This document shows positions 6,864 through 8,090 of a stretch of DNA of 8,090 nt, in pieces (within the stretch, counting starts at the first letter, position 1; every line of letters starts with the position of its first letter). Location: positions 1 to 8,090 of the forward strand of contig JAADHG010000094.1 in NCBI GenBank assembly GCA_013151975.1, given 5' to 3'. Made by a program: the position numbers and the translations under genes. The DNA is from Chlorobiota bacterium (GTDB lineage Bacteria > Bacteroidota > Bacteroidia > Flavobacteriales > Flavobacteriaceae). The notes below the pieces were generated by a model, which was given only the letters and a program-made list of their open reading frames with translations, ran no database searches and was not told the DNA's origin.

Positions 6864-7243
6864 TTAACGAACTAACGCAAAATGATTATTTAATTTTGGA
6901 AGAATAACCATAGCATACATAAATGTGTCAAGTTTTTCCAATTTAATTTCTTTTGGATTAGGATTCATTAGTCTTGATAATTCATCAACTTTTTCTAATA
7001 CGAACTTATGATTTTCAATAGTAGCTGTCAACTCTTCTTGGTTATTAATAATCTCATTTTTTAAGTTTATTAAGATTTTAGTCTCTTCAATGTTTTTTTT
7101 ACGATTTTCATTCCAATTATTAATCTGTAGAGCAATTACAATTCCTATAACTACAAGTATAATTTCTCCAATGGCATAGAGCAAATACATACTTGTTTTC
7201 TTTAATCATACGTTTGTCTAATTCGTCTAAAAAACTTTATCAT
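6864..7243 (-). pseudogene. Degenerate DUF6090-family membrane protein gene
   Basis: The longest open piece (7190 down to 6864, 108 residues from an internal ATG) starts inside the family's hallmark: YLLYAIGEIILVVIGIVIAL is the single N-terminal membrane segment, followed by QINNWNENRKK and a helical, probably coiled-coil region. Intact relatives begin MIKFFRKIR..., then a short ENK-type linker, then (K)YLLYAIGEI. These pieces are present but in different frames: MIKFFRRIRQT at 7243-7211, MIKENK at 7209-7192, and YLLYAIGEI from 7187, with single extra bases at 7210 and 7191. The first frame stops at a TAA 3 codons past the T, and a TGA sits just upstream in the third frame. The C-terminus is also lost: full-length members are, from memory, about twice as long, and the frame stops at 6864, four bases from the inverted repeat. 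DUF6090 proteins have no established function. Translation from the internal ATG as a small membrane protein is possible but unlikely to be meaningful. Confidence 0.75.
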
Positions 7244-7263
7244 AATAATGTATTTTCATTCTG

Positions 7264-7281
7264 TCCCGATAACTATCGGGA
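7264..7281. repeat. Short perfect palindromic repeat containing CCCGATAACTATCGGG
   Basis: An 8-bp stem (TCCCGATA at 7264-7271 with TATCGGGA at 7274-7281) around a 2-nt centre, GC-rich compared with its surroundings. Near-identical palindromes (CCCGATAGCTATCGGG type) are, from memory, abundant between genes in Flavobacteriaceae. There is no T-run on either side, so it is not a standard terminator, although it lies between the kelch gene and the DUF6090 remnant and could stabilise a transcript end. Confidence 0.6.
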
Positions 7282-7354
7282 TTGATTCATAATCTACAAA
7301 TAAATAAATGGATTCTGCATCAAGTGTGTTGTGACGGCTAATTTTGAATTTCAC

Positions 7355-8090
7355 TTAATGGTTTTGTTTAATTAGGACTAGAGTTTTTGATTTATTAATT
7401 GCAGTTTTTTTAAATTCACTTAAGTGAATACTATATAAATTTCTTGATGGAGTTTTAGAGTATTCGTTTTCAAAATAACCGCCTAATATGTAAAGTTTGT
7501 CATCAAAATAATACAATTCAGAAGATTTAAATGGTAAATCGATTAAATATTCTGTTAGTTCTTTTGTTTCTATATTATAGGTACAAATCTTTTTATTATT
7601 GTAAATATAAATAAAGTTATTGTGGTAGGCTAAAGCCGGAATCGCAATCGGTGAGAATAATTCGCCTTCTCTTTCCCATTTTCCAGTGGTTAGATTATAG
7701 GATTCTATTTCTTTTAAGGGTTTAATATTGAATCCGCCTATGAGATATATTTTATTTTTAATTAAAACGCCTTTAACTTCTTTAGCTTCAGACATATCTT
7801 TTAACTGATACCAATATCCTGACTCCAGATTATAAATATGTGACTTATTAGTAAATAGTTTTTTTCCGTTATTTTTTAATTTAACAGATCCTCCCATAAC
7901 TATAATGTTATTGTCATAAATGAATGACGCAAAATTTGTTGCTTGATGTGGATTCGTGTTATCAATTATAATTGTTTGCGTTTTTAAGTCAAAAACTTCA
8001 ATTTTGTCATCTAAATAATAAAATTCTCTGTTAGTGGATAATCTTATGCCTCCTATAATATATATTTTATTGTTATAATAATTTAAATTA
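7355..8090 (-). CDS. Kelch-repeat beta-propeller protein, C-terminal part (cut by window edge)
   Basis: The frame is open from the right edge (first full codon at 8089) to a TAA at 7355-7357, giving 244 residues of the C-terminal portion. A Met at 7897 is not the start, because it lies inside a blade strand (NNIIVMGGS) and the upstream codons continue the same repeat pattern. Successive blades are marked by the strand plus double-glycine motif: NNKIYIIGG (6-14 of the visible part), NNIIVMGG (60-67), NKIYLIGG (112-119), a degenerate NNFIYIYNN (157-165) and DKLYILGGY (197-205). Between them are the usual kelch Y...T/SG.W segments, e.g. YNLTTGKWEREG and YNLESGYWYQL. Kelch propellers are binding scaffolds; no enzyme motif is seen and no partner can be named. 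The signal peptide, if any, lies outside the window. No terminator hairpin with a T-run follows. It is very AT-rich and sits beside a pseudogene and repeats, so an accessory gene is likely. Confidence 0.85.
   Translation of the reverse strand, partial: NLNYYNNKIYIIGGIRLSTNREFYYLDDKIEVFDLKTQTIIIDNTNPHQATNFASFIYDNNIIVMGGSVKLKNNGKKLFTNKSHIYNLESGYWYQLKDMSEAKEVKGVLIKNKIYLIGGFNIKPLKEIESYNLTTGKWEREGELFSPIAIPALAYHNNFIYIYNNKKICTYNIETKELTEYLIDLPFKSSELYYFDDKLYILGGYFENEYSKTPSRNLYSIHLSEFKKTAINKSKTLVLIKQNH

Overview
The window looks like a piece of a low-GC chromosome from a marine-type member of the Flavobacteriaceae (phylum Bacteroidota). The evidence is very AT-rich intergenic DNA, absence of Shine-Dalgarno motifs ahead of the genes, TAnnTTTG-type -7 promoter elements, a lone sucC not followed by sucD, and family-typical versions of a sortilin/BNR protein, LysA, SucC, UvrB and a DUF6090 fragment. 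The genus cannot be fixed from this stretch.

Layout, left to right. Positions 1-622 (minus) hold the N-terminal 207 residues of an exported BNR/sortilin-like beta-propeller protein that runs off the left edge. Positions 761-1990 (minus) hold lysA, diaminopimelate decarboxylase, closed by a strong hairpin terminator at 705-738. A divergent promoter region separates it from sucC (2206-3399, plus), the beta subunit of succinyl-CoA synthetase, which ends at a textbook terminator (3429-3459). Next is a single-gene unit for a small exported protein of unknown function (3596-3940, plus). It has an unusual upstream region: two near-identical 23-bp direct repeats, then a TGTAAC/GTCTA promoter-like pair unlike the housekeeping type. 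It is closed by its own terminator (3969-4000). After about 320 bp of gene-free AT-rich DNA comes a TerB-like helical protein (4320-4721, plus), convergent with uvrB (4743-6746, minus), the complete nucleotide-excision-repair helicase subunit.

The right end (about 6750-8090) is accessory in character. It has an 81-bp imperfect inverted repeat of CTGAT/CAGAT units (6780-6860), a broken DUF6090 membrane-protein gene (6864-7243, minus) with a frame-disrupted N-terminus and a lost C-terminus ending next to that repeat, a short perfect palindrome containing CCCGATAACTATCGGG, and the C-terminal 244 residues of a kelch-repeat beta-propeller protein entering from the right edge.

The genes do not form one pathway. 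lysA serves lysine and peptidoglycan precursor synthesis, sucC the TCA cycle and uvrB DNA repair, and most appear to be transcribed singly. I see no CRISPR array, transposase, RNA gene or convincing novel multi-gene system. The parts most worth a second look are the regulatory region of the small exported protein, the possible leaderless uvrB transcript, and the repeat/pseudogene cluster at 6780-7281.
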